64,000 nt of DNA from Rhodamnia argentea (lineage: Eukaryota > Streptophyta > Magnoliopsida > Myrtales > Myrtaceae), in assembly GCF_020921035.1 (NCBI RefSeq), contig NC_063155.1, forward strand, positions 30,435,294-30,499,293, read 5' to 3'. This document shows positions 34,673 to 47,533 of the stretch, one piece after another (the first letter of the stretch is position 1; every line of letters starts with the position of its first letter). The position numbers and the translations under genes were made by a program. The notes under the pieces are model-generated. The model was not told where the DNA came from. It did not search any database and saw only the letters and a list, made by a program, of their open reading frames with translations.

Positions 34673-37135
34673 ATGGCCATGGAAGTTGCAGTCTCCACCA
34701 ATTTCTGCGGATACCCCCGGCGTAATCCCTTCGTCATCCACCGTCAACGACCCACAAGTACGGTCAAGGGTTTTGGACAAAACTCCATCATTCCGAAGAC
34801 GAGGATAAGGAGGTCTTGTCATGTTCTTGCTGCTAATAATCCCAAAAGTGACGATAAAGGTTCAAGCTGTGGGGATTCTTACACCTCCCAGGTTACTCTC
34901 TCTCTCTCTCTCTCTGCGAACTATATTTGCTACCGGACTTTGCAATTGCGCATAGTTTCTGAAAACTCTAGAATTTTTCTTGTCTGAAGTTGGGGGGTAA
35001 AGTGCAAGTAATGGCCAGCCAAGCTCAAAATTATCTCAGCACAGGAGATAGGAGGGCGATTGGGATTAGTAGTCACTTGAATTTGAGGTTCTAAATTCTA
35101 AATTTGAATTGCAGTTTTGTGAGGTGGGAGTTAATTTTTTGACCTGAGAGAGAGAGAGAGCAGGAAAAAATGCATTGCTATGTCCTGATCCTGATTGAAA
35201 GGTAGCTACAATTGGTTTTGGTTCAGTGCCCCAAAGAGGTGGGATTTTCAAACTCCCATCACTACCTTTAGTTTGAGAAAGAGTCCATCACTTGGTGCCG
35301 GTAAGTGTTCCCTTGTACTGCGAAACCCGGGTTCGAATTTCTATGCTCGAGTCTGAGCCCTAAAAGGATTTTCATGGCCATTTGGTGATTCCAAATTTAG
35401 CCCTTTCTCCCTAACCCTGCGACTTGATGACACTTGCATGTAGGCATGGATCAGACCGAACCCATTATCGCGTTTGTGTGAGTTATCTAGACAGGTTTGG
35501 TTACCGTTAGTTTTATTCTATTCTCCAAAGATATCTATATGTGATACTACTGTACAAATGGGTAGTGCCGCAGACCCATTATGTGGAGGAGAAAGGGGTG
35601 GTAATGGTGAAGTAAGCATTCTCATAGGAGGACAGAAGGATTAGAGATGAGTGTTCCTCTTGTAAATGAACATTCGGTAACCAATTTATTATCTTTGCAT
35701 ATTTATGTTAAGTAGTTAGACATTAACTGTATGTGTACACAAAACTGTTGTTGCATCGCCGCCTTCTCATAGCCTTCTCTAGTGTTAGCTAAAGAGTAAC
35801 TGAACATGGTCAGTTAGAGGTTTGTCTGAGGCTCTGCGGAGCCTGTTGCCGGCCTCTGCTTCCAAAGCTCGACACAGCTTGATAGCATGGACTGCTCAGG
35901 CTTTGTCTGAAGGGAAGGACTTGGAAAGTAGTGAAGTTCTTTGTGCTGTTACATTCAAGGTTGAGCATATAGAAAACCAGAGAATCATTTTTTTTGGTTA
36001 AACTAGTCTTCCATTACATGCAGTAGATGAAGTCCGAGTCTGTGGGACGGCTATTTTTAATTCTAGGAAAGATGGCTAACATTGTAGAATTCAGATCTGG
36101 ATTTGACGATATTCGACTCTTCATCAGTTAAGCTGCATTTGATTCTGATGCTATTTTAATATTTGTGGGGTTAGCAGGACGATATGACTGTGTGTACACA
36201 AGACTTTTAGTTTTATTCTAATCTCCGAAGACATCTATATGTGATACTACCATACAAATGGGTAGTGCCATAGAGCCGTTATGGGGAGGAGAAAGGGGCG
36301 GTAATGGTGAAGGAAGCATTCTCATAGGAGAACAGAAGGATTAGAGATGAGAGTTCCTTTTGTACATGAACATTCAGTAGCCAAATTTTTTATCTTTGCA
36401 TATTTATGTTAGGAGTAGTTACACATTGACTGTATGTGTACACAAAACTGTTGTTGCATCGGCGCCTTCTCATAGCTTTCTCTAGTGTTAGCTAGAGAGT
36501 AACTGAGCATGGTCAGTTAGAGGTTTGTCTGAGGCTCTGCGGAGCCTGTTGCGGGCCTCTGCCCACTGTTCTCCCAAAGTTTGGCACCGCTTGATAGCAT
36601 AGGCCACTCGGGCTTTCTCTGAAGGGGAGGGCTTGGAAAGTAGTGAAGTTCTTTATGCTGTTGCATCCAAAGTCGACCGTATAGAAAACCAGAGAATCGT
36701 TTTCTTTTGTTGGTAAGGTGGCTGAGCTTCTGCATTTGAGATATAATCAACTTAAAATAAGATTTGAACTAGTCTTCCATTAAATGCGGTAGATGAAGTC
36801 AGGGTCTGTGGGGCTGTTGTTAATTCTAGTAAAGATAGTGAACAACAGACATATTTCAGAATTCAGATGTGGATTTGATGATATTGGACTCTTCATCAGT
36901 TAAGCTGCAGTTGATTCTGATGCTATTTTAATATATGCGGCATTAGCAGGAGGATTTGAACTATCTCTGGAAATTAGGAGCCGGTTCTATTGCTGGTGCC
37001 GCTGTAATAAAGTATGGGAGCATCCTTTTCCCTGAGATCACAAGACCCAACATTGTTGAAGCTCTAGGAATGATATCAATTCCTGTCGTTGTAGCAGTGT
37101 TACTCTTGATCAAGCAAAGTCGGGCCGAGCGATGA
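34673..37135 (+). CDS. Small plastid-targeted single-span membrane protein, two exons
   Basis: Exon 1 is 34673-34891 and exon 2 is 36950-37135, phase 0, giving 134 aa. The first 50 or so residues are Ser/Arg/Thr-rich and poor in acids (STNFCGYPRRNPFVIHRQRP), like a chloroplast transit peptide. Exon 2 reads EDLNYLWKLGAGSIAGAAVI, KYGSILFPEITRPNIVEALG and then a hydrophobic span MISIPVVVAVLLLI ending KQSRAER. It resembles an uncharacterised conserved plant plastid protein; I cannot name it or give a function. Expression is plausible because the splice gives a continuous, conserved-looking frame. The 2-kb intron contains a large tandem duplication that copied the acceptor region. Confidence 0.8.
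35500..36949 (+). repeat. About 700-bp tandem duplication in the intron, including the acceptor
   Basis: ATCTATATGTGATACTAC occurs at about 35533 and 36233 (offset 700). The block GACTCTTCATCAGTTAAGCT..GATTCTGATGCTATTTTAAT precedes both TTAGCAGGACGA (36171) and the real acceptor TTAGCAGGAGGA (36943). The second copy has about 70 extra bases. Confidence 0.9.
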
Positions 37136-38490
37136 ACCTTGATGAGTATGTGCACTCAGGTTGCGTTTGCTTGCGTTGTGTACATTGAAATTGAGTCAGG
37201 ATTCAGGGAGGCTATTTTCTGGGTTTATAAAAGATCTGCCATCCTGATTCCTGTGGATTGCCAAGACGTGCACTGAATGCTTATCAGACATGAAAAAAAA
37301 AAAAAGAGGAAAAAAAAAAACTGATAACCATGTATACTATTCCTATTCATCTAACATTTATCTTTCATAATCCAACCAATTCTGTAGGAACGGACAGTAC
37401 TTTGATATGTTGAAAGGGAACGCTGTGTTCTTTCGTTTTCTTCTTCTGGTTTCCTAAACTGTGAGATTTGTTGTTAATTGTTCCAAGGAATCTCCTGAAA
37501 GCACAAAACAAAACCTTAAACATTTTTCAGCTCACTTCTCGTTGTCATTGCGTTGGGACTTAAAATTTGTCACGAGTGGAGCCATCTCCTTAGACTTAGG
37601 GTAGCATAAAACCTCAGGCTAGGCCCGACTGTTCGGGCTTGGCTTTGCTGCTATCTCAAGTCAAATCACTCTCGCATAACCACTTGCTAACGTATCTTGC
37701 TTGCTCCCCATCGCCCACCTGCCATGCATGTTCTTTGACCCGCTCTTGGTTTCTTCGAAACCTTGAAAAAACAGTGCAGTTCAGTCCAAGTATTTTCGTG
37801 GAAGAAGCATACTAGGACTCAGGAGGCAATAACACGCGAACCCCTTTTATATGGTCGCGAAATGACGTCATCCTTGGGGAAGGTACAAGTATGACTGAGG
37901 TATGTAATTACAGAGAGAGGAGAGAGAGGCAACTGATGATTTGATGCTACAAGGACATCGAGATAAATTTCAGAATAGACCACTCCTTATCCAACATGTT
38001 GATGGCTGGGTAAACAGATGACTTGGACGAGATTATAATAAAATTAAATTAATTATGGACAAAGAATGATCTATTCCTGATAAGACTTTCCAATCATTTT
38101 TGGGGTTTTGTTTCTTTTCATTTTTGTTTTTGTTTTTCCTGTGCTGCTCTCTTCCAAAGTAGCAATTAATGATGAAGTGGGACTAGACAGTTAAGCGAAC
38201 AGTCGAAGTTGTACACCATATTAAGAAAATGGCAATTACAAATCCTGTCGCGTGTTCTTATCTGTGTTAGAATTCGTATCCCCTGTCGCGTCCTTTCCTA
38301 TAGTACCTCAATCCTTGGCACATATATGTTGGTAAGAATGTGATTATTTTGAAAATTTGTGAGTAAATTATAGAGATGGTCCGTTTCAGGTTGGGCAAAT
38401 TCCCACCCTGAAATTGGGAATAAGACTAGAAGGATTGGTTCTTCATTTGTGGAACCGGCTCACTTGATCCTAGACCCATCCAGGAACCGG

Positions 38491-38826
38491 TCATGTCCCA
38501 GAAATGTTTTGGCACAAGCAAGTGGGAATATCAATATTGTCTTTTTCTCCTATCAACGTGAAAAGAAAACATGTACTATCACAAAAACATGGCAAATCCA
38601 TTCGTGTTCGAGCCTCCAAAATCCGTTGAATAGCAGATTCACTAGCCCTTCTTACTTCTACCGGAATATCTAAGGAGATTCCCATAACCGCTCCTAGTTC
38701 CTGGACTTTCGGAAGAAACGCGCGACTCATTAATCGACACGTCTTTTGCAACAAAATCAACGAGTTTGTAGATGAAGCGAGTGCATAATCACTCCGAGCA
38801 AACTTTGCCCAACAGCAAGAACTCAT
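38491..38826 (-). CDS. Unrecognised 111-aa ORF, doubtful
   Basis: Reads MSSCCWAKFARSDYALASST, then KTCRLMSRAFLPKVQELGAV and EVRRASESAIQRILEARTRM. The composition is protein-like, with an amphipathic helix in the middle, but no family comes to mind. It could be a relic exon or chance. Given for completeness. Confidence 0.2.
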   Translation of the reverse strand: MSSCCWAKFARSDYALASSTNSLILLQKTCRLMSRAFLPKVQELGAVMGISLDIPVEVRRASESAIQRILEARTRMDLPCFCDSTCFLFTLIGEKDNIDIPTCLCQNISGT

Positions 38827-39813
38827 AAATTTATCTCAATTAACAAGGACATGCAAAATCCCTAATCCATTATCGTAGATAGAATAGAGAGAGATGCTTG
38901 AATCGAGAAGAGGCGTAACTGACGGTGAGTGTCGTGAGCAAAGCTTTGAGAGTAGAGAGGTGTGATTGAGAGTCTGAGAGTGAGCGTCGTGAGGGAGAAA
39001 GGCCTGAGTGAGTGACAAAGTGAGCATCATGAGTATGAGAGAGGCGTGAGTGAATATTGGGGCCATTAGGGTTTCAACGTGGGAGAGTGAAGAATGGACA
39101 ATTGTTTTTAGATTTGTAATAAATTACTACCAATAATAAGAAAAAGAAAGCATGGGTGGGTGTGTCCACATCTAGAACTGGCGGTTAAAGTTGTTGTCCT
39201 ACATCGCCTGATAATAAGTTATATATGCTCTTTATATTATTAAGCTTTTTGGTCGGACTTTCTAATATGGTATCATAGCAATCTCTCTTTTTTGAGTTGG
39301 ACTTTCTAACATGAAATTAGAGCAATCTCTCTCTCTCTCTCTCTCTATGCATCCATTCTATTATCCATTTCGCTAAACCTAACACCGGGAACCACCCAAA
39401 ACCGCCTGGTTTTGTTCATACAACTTAAGATGAATGCACTTGTATTGAGTTGTCGAAACCAAATATTTCAGAGCATCTTGAAGCGCAAAGTTTTAATTAT
39501 TTTACCACTCGGTCGCTTGCTTAAAGTTGAACGCGCGCTTCACAGACATGCTATGATAATTTAAGGGCCCTTGATGTGCTGCATAACGTCTTCTACCCAT
39601 CTATCGTGTACTTTTTTTTTTTTTTTTGGTCCAAATCTATCGTGTACTTGTATGTATGAAACCAAAGGACAAATTTATGTTCATCTTAATTTGATCACAT
39701 GTGCTGCTGAGTTTATGATGTAGCTGTACAGATTAACAGCTACTTTGTATATTCTTGACGTGATATTCAAATTGCAACAACTAATTATCCTGCAAGAAGT
39801 TCAACATGCAATG

Positions 39814-39814
<1 letters not shown>

Positions 39815-39862
<48 letters not shown>

Positions 39863-40002
39863 TTTAGCGGTAGCGGCCCCCCATCGACGTGCATGAGCGG
39901 GACCTCCCTGCAATGGTGAATCTGGTAATAGTCAGAGAGACCTTGAATTGTTAACGTCAGGACTACATAATACAGTAGTCAAAACTTGGACCCATACATG
40001 TC

Positions 40003-40062
<60 letters not shown>
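39815..40062. repeat. GA microsatellites upstream of WOX3
   Basis: Two long GA runs, at about 39815-39859 and 40005-40062, about 1.2-1.4 kb before the WOX3 start. GA repeats can be bound by BBR/BPC factors (family knowledge). Confidence 0.85.
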
Positions 40063-40064
<2 letters not shown>

Positions 40065-41233
40065 GAAAAATGGACCTGTTAAACAGTTTGGAAGCCGTAA
40101 TGTAAACAGGGAATGAGATCAAACCAAATCTCAAATCATAAATAGATGGTTTTTCACTTGCCTAACTTTGTCTTTACACGCATGACATTCAAAATTTGAT
40201 CCGTCCTACGCAGCAGTTGTTCACCTGTAGTTGTGGGAGACAGAGAATTAGTGATCGTCCACTTTCATTGTAACTTCATACTATGTGAAAAATCTTTTAC
40301 CTTGAATGTATACGCAGCCTTTTCTTGTTCCCCCAGCAGTTTCTGAGCTTGCATTTAAGTTAATTCAATGAAAGATAATGCTGTGAGGCTCATCAATACA
40401 CTAATAGGACTCCCTCTCAAATCAAGACATATTCCCCCTCATTCGCGTTTTCACACAACAGAATAGCATTATTGTCTGTTGAAGTTTTGATAGTTATGGA
40501 TTGATCTCGAATAGGCTTGTACTGTGCATGAAGATCAACAACATGCTTATATGAATCTAATGTCAAGCGCTAGCTTAACTAGTTTCAGATTTGGCAATCG
40601 CAGATGTCCTCTACAACATGTTTCATCTTCGTTGTTGGAAAGAGAGGAAGAATAGTTGTGTGCGATGAGCGCATGTAAGCTCGGCGTGCGTGAGCTGCTT
40701 GATTCGGCAGGCCTGCACGAGATCCGTATGATCGATATGCTCCATGCGTCGAGCTCGCATGATTCGACTAGGTAGTAGAATTGATCATGTATGAGCTGAT
40801 AGTCCCTTAAAAGAGAGGGGGGAAGGGGGAAGAAAAAGGAAACGACAGGGAGAGAATGGACTGGGAGGAGAGAGAAAGGACACTTTGTTCAAAATAGCAA
40901 ACTCTACTTTTTGCTTTCCTTTTCATTTAAGTCGATACAAGCTTCTGATCCCCAACTTACTCTTTGTCTGCTTCATTCTGTGGAGAAAGTTAATGATAGG
41001 GTTATGATGATACTATCATCATTCAATTACACTTTCTCTCTCTCTGTATGGATATTGAATCTCCACAGTGAAGGCCGCTCTGAGAAGACAAGCTTATAAT
41101 GCTCTCTTTTTAACCTCTCCTTTTGAGCCCCTCTTTCTCTTCAATCCTTCTTGTCCCCCTCCTGAATCCCCACAACAATTCCTCTCAAGTACCCAAAACC
41201 CCAAACAAAACCTAGGATTTTGCAAGCAATATC

Positions 41234-42196
41234 ATGTCTCCTTCAGCTTCAACAAGGTGGTGCCCAACACCAGAGCAACTGATGATCTTGGAGGAGATGT
41301 ACCGGAGTGGGGTGAGGACGCCGAATGCGGCTCAAATACAGCAGATCACAGCCCACCTCTCCTTGTATGGCAAGATAGAGGGCAAGAATGTGTTCTACTG
41401 GTTCCAGAACCACAAGGCCAGGGACAGACAGAAGCTCAGGAGGAAGCTCTCAAAGCAACTCCACCACCACCACTGCCAACTTAACACCAGCCTCCTTTGT
41501 AATCATCACCATCATCCTCACTATGATCACCAACACATGATGATGAATAACCACCACAACTATCACTTCCTGAGCTTCCTTCATCCTCAGTCCCTTCCTC
41601 CTCCTCCAGCTGCTTCTAATGACCTGCAACTTGCTTATTATAACCCTACTTCTAGCTTGATTCCCCAGGTAAACACCCTCTTGGTTTCTTCAATTCAATT
41701 GTTCAAAAACTTACCACGCGGGTTTTATCTTCTAGTGTTTCTTGCACTTTAGGCAAAGATGAAAGAAGGGTATCTAATAACATGGAAAAAGCACAAGATT
41801 GTGATGTGACTTGGTTGTTCAATTTGTGGCTGCGTATTGGTGTGCCCCTTCTCACACAAATAGGGTTATCATGTAGTTTTTTTGGCCTTTTGGGATCCAG
41901 TAGCCAAGACGGTAAACCTTTTCTCTTTCGTTTAGGGAGGATTTGGTGGTGCAACAACGCAGGTGATGAGTACTAACAAATGGACGACAGAAATGTTGGA
42001 GAAGACGACGGTGGAGATGGAGAGGCTGTCCAAGAAAATGTACGGCGACGACCACAAACCGATGACCACAGTGGCAGAAGTGGGTTCGACCCTCCCCGGC
42101 CGTCTCTCCAGACCATCCCTCAAAACTCTAGACCTCTTCCCAACCACGGCCACCAATCTCAAGGAAGAGCGGAACAACCTCGAGCTGAGCATCTAA
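41234..42196 (+). CDS. WOX3: WUSCHEL-related homeobox transcription factor, WOX3/PRESSED FLOWER type
   Basis: Exon 1 is 41234-41668 and exon 2 is 41936-42196, phase 0, giving 231 aa. The extreme N-terminal homeodomain begins at residue 5 ([20 protein letters not shown]) and includes the WOX-type helix 3 [14 protein letters not shown]. The [16 protein letters not shown] start and the near lack of a leader identify WOX3/PRS rather than WUS, WOX2, WOX4 or WOX5. A His-rich linker follows. The C-terminal WUS box TLDLFP lies near residue 214 and mediates repression through TOPLESS-type partners. WOX3 acts in nuclei of lateral-organ margins to drive blade and floral-organ edge growth. An alternative acceptor at 41959 (CAG before GTGATGAG) would also keep frame and drop eight residues (GGFGGATT to Q). 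The neighbouring kinesin-5 agrees with Arabidopsis order. Confidence 0.95.
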
Positions 42197-42909
42197 TTCC
42201 CAACCAAGGTCGCCATCGACCATCTCGTAACCGTTGAATCTGATGGATCTGACTGGACTTAACAAATGTGACCAGGCGCACGATGGGTCAGGCCGTCCTA
42301 TTAACCGAAAAAAACAAAGAAGTCTCTTAAAAATTAGCTGTTCTCTCTCTCTCTCTCTCTCTGCTAGATTAATAATAGGGTAGGGTTTCCATCTGCGATG
42401 CGACTTTTCTGTTGGTTTTTTTTGTCTTGGTTTCTGTGATGTATTCTGTGAACTCTAGAATGAGAAACATCTCAATTGTCTAATGAGTAATGAATGAGTG
42501 GTGCAGTGTCCTTTTCTGTCCTGCTGCTTAACCACCACCCAATCGCTCACTCCCTCCTCTATTTCTGCCTTGGTTTTTTTACCCCTTGCATGCATGCTCT
42601 GCTTCTTTGTATCGATCATAAAAGGTTTTGTCACCATCCCGCTCGTTAAAAGCTGCTGTCAAAAGTAGAGGACTTGGTACCATTGTGGCGCTCGAGACTA
42701 CACATGGTGATTCATGCATACGTTTGAGGTCTAGGTATATTAAAGATCGTATTTTGCATTGGGAAAAGGCCTTCAGAGAAGGGATCGATGAATCAATATC
42801 CCAGAACAGATTTTGGTTATGCAGATGTAGCATCTGTGTGACTACGGGCCCTAGTAAGTGATTATCATAGGATGAGAAAGATGTCGTATATCAACACAAC
42901 ATTTTCTTC

Positions 42910-43533
42910 GAGAAAATTATCAAAAAAAAGTCCTAAACCAATTACAATTGTGTTAATTTAGTTCTAAATATTTTTTTGTTGATTCAATTATAAGCCTTTG
43001 CAATAGTGTCAATTCAATCCATTCGAGAAATTTTGGGTCAGCCGACACCAAGCGTCTGGCGACTTAATATTTTTTTTTATTCATGTATTTTCTTTTCTTC
43101 CCCTCTCCTCCTTCCTCTAGCCGGAGGTAGCGGTCCATGAGGCTCGACCTCGCCCGATCTAGGTTGGCAAGGCGAGGTTTGGCCTTGCCGGCCTCTGGCG
43201 AGGTTGACCTAGCCCTCGCTAGTGGCCAACGGGGGCAAGCTTAACCTAAGGCCAACGATGTCACCTTTGGCCAGCGACCGGCCAGAGGAAGAAGAAGAAG
43301 AAGATGCAAGAAAAAAAATAAAATGAAAAAATGAAAAAGAAAATAAATAAATAATAAATTATTATATCGTCTTACGGCGGGTGTCAACATCAGCGCCAAC
43401 CGGCTAAAATTGGCCGGATGGAATGAATTAACACAATTGCAAAAGGTTGAGGACTAGATAGGCAAAAAAAAAAAGTTTATGACCGAATTAACACAATTAC
43501 AATAGACTTAGGGCTTTTTTGATAATTTTTCCC
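42910..43533. mobile_element. Non-autonomous MULE-type element, family 2, copy B (624 bp)
   Basis: Left GAGAAAATTATCAAAAAAAA..ACAATTGTGTTAATTTAG; right in reverse GGGAAAAATTATCAAAAAAG..GTAATTGTGTTAATTCGG. Flanks ATTTTCTTC and ATTTTGGTC match 7/9. The GC-rich core at 43120-43290 has repeated GGCGAGG/CCTCGCC words. Confidence 0.7.
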
Positions 43534-43542
43534 ATTTTGGTC

Positions 43543-44080
43543 CGAAAGAAAAATCAATAATGGGGTCGGGCGATGGGAAATTACTATCTCAACAATGCAT
43601 CTCCCTCTACATATCGGTGACAAGGGTGTGCCAATTGAGTGAGTGATGCTGGACTTAGTAAATTAGTTTTACAGAATTGGTTTATTGAGTGATGCATTAG
43701 AGTGTGAATGGCCCTTTCAACAGGTGGACCATATCACAAAGTCAATGACAGACAACAGCTCGATTTATCAATAGACCGATTTTGTAAATTGATCTTAGTA
43801 AGTCCAGAATTTTCCAGATCGTGCATCGGTTTCTTCGCTTACCGTTGATAAGTATAGATGAAGGCGATTCTTGATTTCTCCTCGAGATGGCGGTCTATAT
43901 AGATGATGATTGTCGAAGAGATGTACATGGTGAGTTTAGTAGATAGGTTGTTGAGGAAACCCTAAAATAAAAGTGAATGGTCCAAATAACCTTATCATTA
44001 GTTTGAAAGTCAAAAACTCAACATAGGTGTTCTCAAAAGATCACCTCTAAATGGTCCTAAGACCAATCAAAATCGATACG
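43543..44080. other. Intergenic, nothing recognised
   Basis: AT-rich single-copy-looking DNA between the family-2 element and the tandem array. Confidence 0.45.
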
Positions 44081-45490
44081 TGAATGGTCTTTCCACCTAT
44101 TGTGAAGTTTACAAAAGGATTGTTAAGGAACACGTTTTTCAAGCCCCTAGAGTCGAGAAGTGCATTGATATATACATTGGGGTACATACGACAATTGCCT
44201 GGCCAATTTCGAAGTGCGGGTGTAATTGTACAGTTAAAGTTGGAAAATTTTGAGTATCAAATTCCATTTTGGGTTTACACCACAAGAACGCTAAACTATA
44301 CTCGTTGCAATATAAAAAAAAAATGATAAATCCTGTCTATCGTGACACCAATTCCTCAAATTTTGTGTCATTAAAATTTCCAAACTTATACTGGTTTGAC
44401 GAAAACTGCCTACTAATGTTCCAGTGGACAACATTCAGGATTTCTAGTGGTAGTTTCCCTTATTTTAATTGGTAGGGAAAAAAAAAAGACTCTATTTCTA
44501 TAAAAAAAAAAAATGCTTTGGTGGTCGAAAATTACAACCTCAAAATCGGTCGACTGTATACAAAAGACTACTGGGCTTGGAGATTTGGAATGGAGTGGGA
44601 AGAGATCCACCCAATGTCCACTTCTAAACGATGCTATATTTCTCTTGCCAACTTTTCTCTAGTGACAGTCAACCTAATGCAATTTCCTTATCAATGTTAA
44701 GACATCCATTTGATGTCTTTATTCGATAAATTCGTTTCGTAATTCATCAAAACTCTTAGTTTCTTATTAAGTTCTTGATTATCATATCTTTTCTTTGAAA
44801 CATTAACATAAGCGTATGCAAACAAACTTACATTATGCATCAACTCATTTTTTCCCTTAAAATCTTCTTGTAATTTCTGTGGACAAGTTTTCTTATATAT
44901 TTTGTAAACGGATGATTCATAAAAATATTTTATGTACTATTTACATGAAATACAATCCCACGTGATTAAAGAAGGGGATGGCTGACCGTTCAAATTAATA
45001 AAAATGTCACGTCAATATTTTTCATCGGCCAAATTCATAAAGTTAACGGGCAAACTTGATAAACCAATTTGACAAGTTTTATGACTTAATTGCACTTTTG
45101 AAAGGGTTAAGACTTTATTGCGCTTTCTAACCAGTTTTAGAATTTCTGGGGGACTTGCCCTTTTTAAAAATCTCTCGAAAACGGTTCGCCAAATCCCAAA
45201 CTACTTTTTATATTTCCAAAATGGAGTTTCTTTTTACCCGCCCTTGATAGATACCGCAAATTTACACAAAAACTCTAAAGTATGCTCATTGCAACATCAC
45301 TACTCAAAACATTTGTGTCATGAAAACCATAAACTCTGCCTAAGTGACACCAATACTCCAAATTTTATGTCATTAAAAATCACAAATTTGCTCCAGTGTG
45401 ACCAAAATTAGCCTCCATCTACCGCCGAGTACCATAAACTATGTCTATTGGACTTTTATTGGTGTTTTTCCTTCTTTATTATTGGTAGGG

Positions 45491-45863
45491 ATAATGACAC
45501 CAATAGTCAATGAATTTTGACTCAATATGTAATATAGTCCCTAAATTTTTAATTTGACCAGATGAGTCCATAAACTTTAACTCAATGTGTAATTGTGGTC
45601 CCTGAATTTTACGATCTTTGAACTTTTAAAACATGTTCAACTTAATCCTTGAACTATATAAAGATGATCAATATAGTCTTTCCATTTATTCAAGTTCGGG
45701 GAATAAGTTGAGCATGTTCCAAAAGTTCAGGGATCATATTGGTCAAATTAAAAGTTCGGATATCACATTGCACATTAGGATAAAATTCAGGGCTATATTA
45801 GTCAAATTAAAAGTTTAAGGACTACATTGCACATTTGGTCAAAATTCAGAAACCATTTGTGCC
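45491..45863. mobile_element. MITE-like insertion in one array unit (about 373 bp)
   Basis: Inverted ends: left ATAATGACACCAATAGTCAA..TTTTGACTCAATATG; right in reverse GGCACAAATGGTTTCTG..TTTTGACCAAATGTGC. Sister units at 44470 and 48980 read GGTAGGG straight into the A-run, giving an empty site. The target duplication is unclear. Confidence 0.65.
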
Positions 45864-47533
45864 AAAAAAAAAAAATCTATGTTTGGGTTCATGGGCCTGT
45901 GTTCGGGCTCATTGACTAGTGGCCAGAAATTACAACCTTGGGTCGGTAAAATGTATGCAAAAGACTATTGGGCTTAGAGACATGGAATGGAGTTTGGGCT
46001 TCGAAATTCCATTCACTTACATTGCCAGCGTTTTTCTGGTGACAATTAAGCTGATGTTATTTTATTATCAATTATAAGACATGTAAAAATATCTATTGTC
46101 ATCCTAAAAATTATTTAGACAAAAAGAAATGGGAAAATTGCGAATTTTTTATGTCTTCATTCCTTCTATCCGCTTCTTAATTCATCAAAACTCGTAATTT
46201 CTCATTAAATTCTTGATTTTCATATTTTTGGTTTGAAACATTCAACAGAACGTATGTAAATAAAATTGCATTGTCCATGAATTAATTTTTTCTCTTAAAA
46301 TCTTCTCGTCTTTTTAGTGCACGAGTTTTTTCATATATTTGTAAACAGATGAGTAAGACCATAGAGAAAGTAAATAACATTGTAATAAGATCCTCGTGCT
46401 CCACAAAAACCCAACTTGAATGGAACTTTCACCTTTCGAATCTCCGAAATATTTTCATAATAATCTTTTATGTACTGTTTACATGAGACATAATCCCACG
46501 TGATTAAAAAAGGGGTTGAACGGCTGTTCAAATTAGTAAGAAATTTTCCTTATCATGCACAATTTGAGTTAATTTTTTCCAACGGAGAATGAATTTTCAG
46601 TTCAGTATTTATTGAAGAAGCCTATTTCGAAGGATAATTATCAAAAACAATGTTTCTTAAACAGTTTACCTAATTCCAAACTAATTTTTTTTATTCCGAA
46701 AATGAAGTTTCTTTTTAACCCTCCATGTTAGATACCACACATTTACGCCCAAAACCCTAAAGTATGCCCACTTCAACATTATGACCCAGAACTTTTGTGT
46801 GTGCAACAGAAAATTCATAAATTATGTTAGTACCCCAAATTCTGTGTTGCCAAAATCTCCAAATCCATACCCGGGGAACAAAATTATAATCCGTTTACCA
46901 CCAAACATCCTAAGCTATGCCTAATAGTGACAAGAGGGTAAAAATTACGATTTTCGGTGATATTTTTCATTTGGGCCTATGTCCCAGCTCGTTGACAACA
47001 AAAAAAAAAAAATGTTTTGGTGGCAGAAATTTTGACCTCGAGGTTGCTCAGCTGTGTACAAAGAAGACTACTTGGCTTAGAGATTTGGGAATGGAGTTTG
47101 GGTTGAATTACGCCCAGTATCCCCATCCACGATGGTCGCTTCCAAACAAAGCAGTACTTTGAAATTCCATTCACTTGCCTTGCCAACGTTTTTCTAGTGA
47201 TAGCTTTTTTTTTTTTTTTGGGGGGGGTCAGTAGTGATAGTTAACCTAATATAATATTTATTTACACACAACGAATAGATAATCTTTAAATTTGTTTTAT
47301 AGCCACTTCATTCCTTCGATCTCCTTAATTCATAAAAAAAAAGTCCTAGTTTGTTATCAAATTCTTGGTTGTTCATATCTTTGCTTTGACACATTCGACG
47401 AAACTTATGTTAATGAATAGCCGATTTTTTTTCTTTCAAATACTCTTGTCTTTTCTGTGCACGAGTTTTCTCATATATTTGTAAATAGATGAGTAAGATT
47501 GTAGAAAAAATAAAAAACACTATAATAAAATCT

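Larger units (their letters stand above)
37136..41233. other. Long intergenic region and WOX3 promoter
   Basis: No firm gene. It contains a possible short minus ORF at 38491-38826 and GA/CT microsatellites at about 39329-39347, 39815-39859 and 40005-40062. The last 300 bp before 41234 are CT/C-rich, as in a plant 5' UTR. Confidence 0.5.

Noticed and set aside
35285-35350. tRNA-like B-box (GGTTCGAATTTC) that might mark a SINE
   Set aside because: No convincing A-box, tail or target duplication; it lies inside the intron of the plastid-protein gene.
39230-39300. Short word resembling a retrotransposon primer-binding region (TGGTATCATAGC)
   Set aside because: No paired long terminal repeats or coding remains were seen around it; too short to call an element.
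42579-42861. Overlapping ORFs of about 80 codons downstream of WOX3
   Set aside because: Open on both strands with no recognisable protein features; likely 3' flank.
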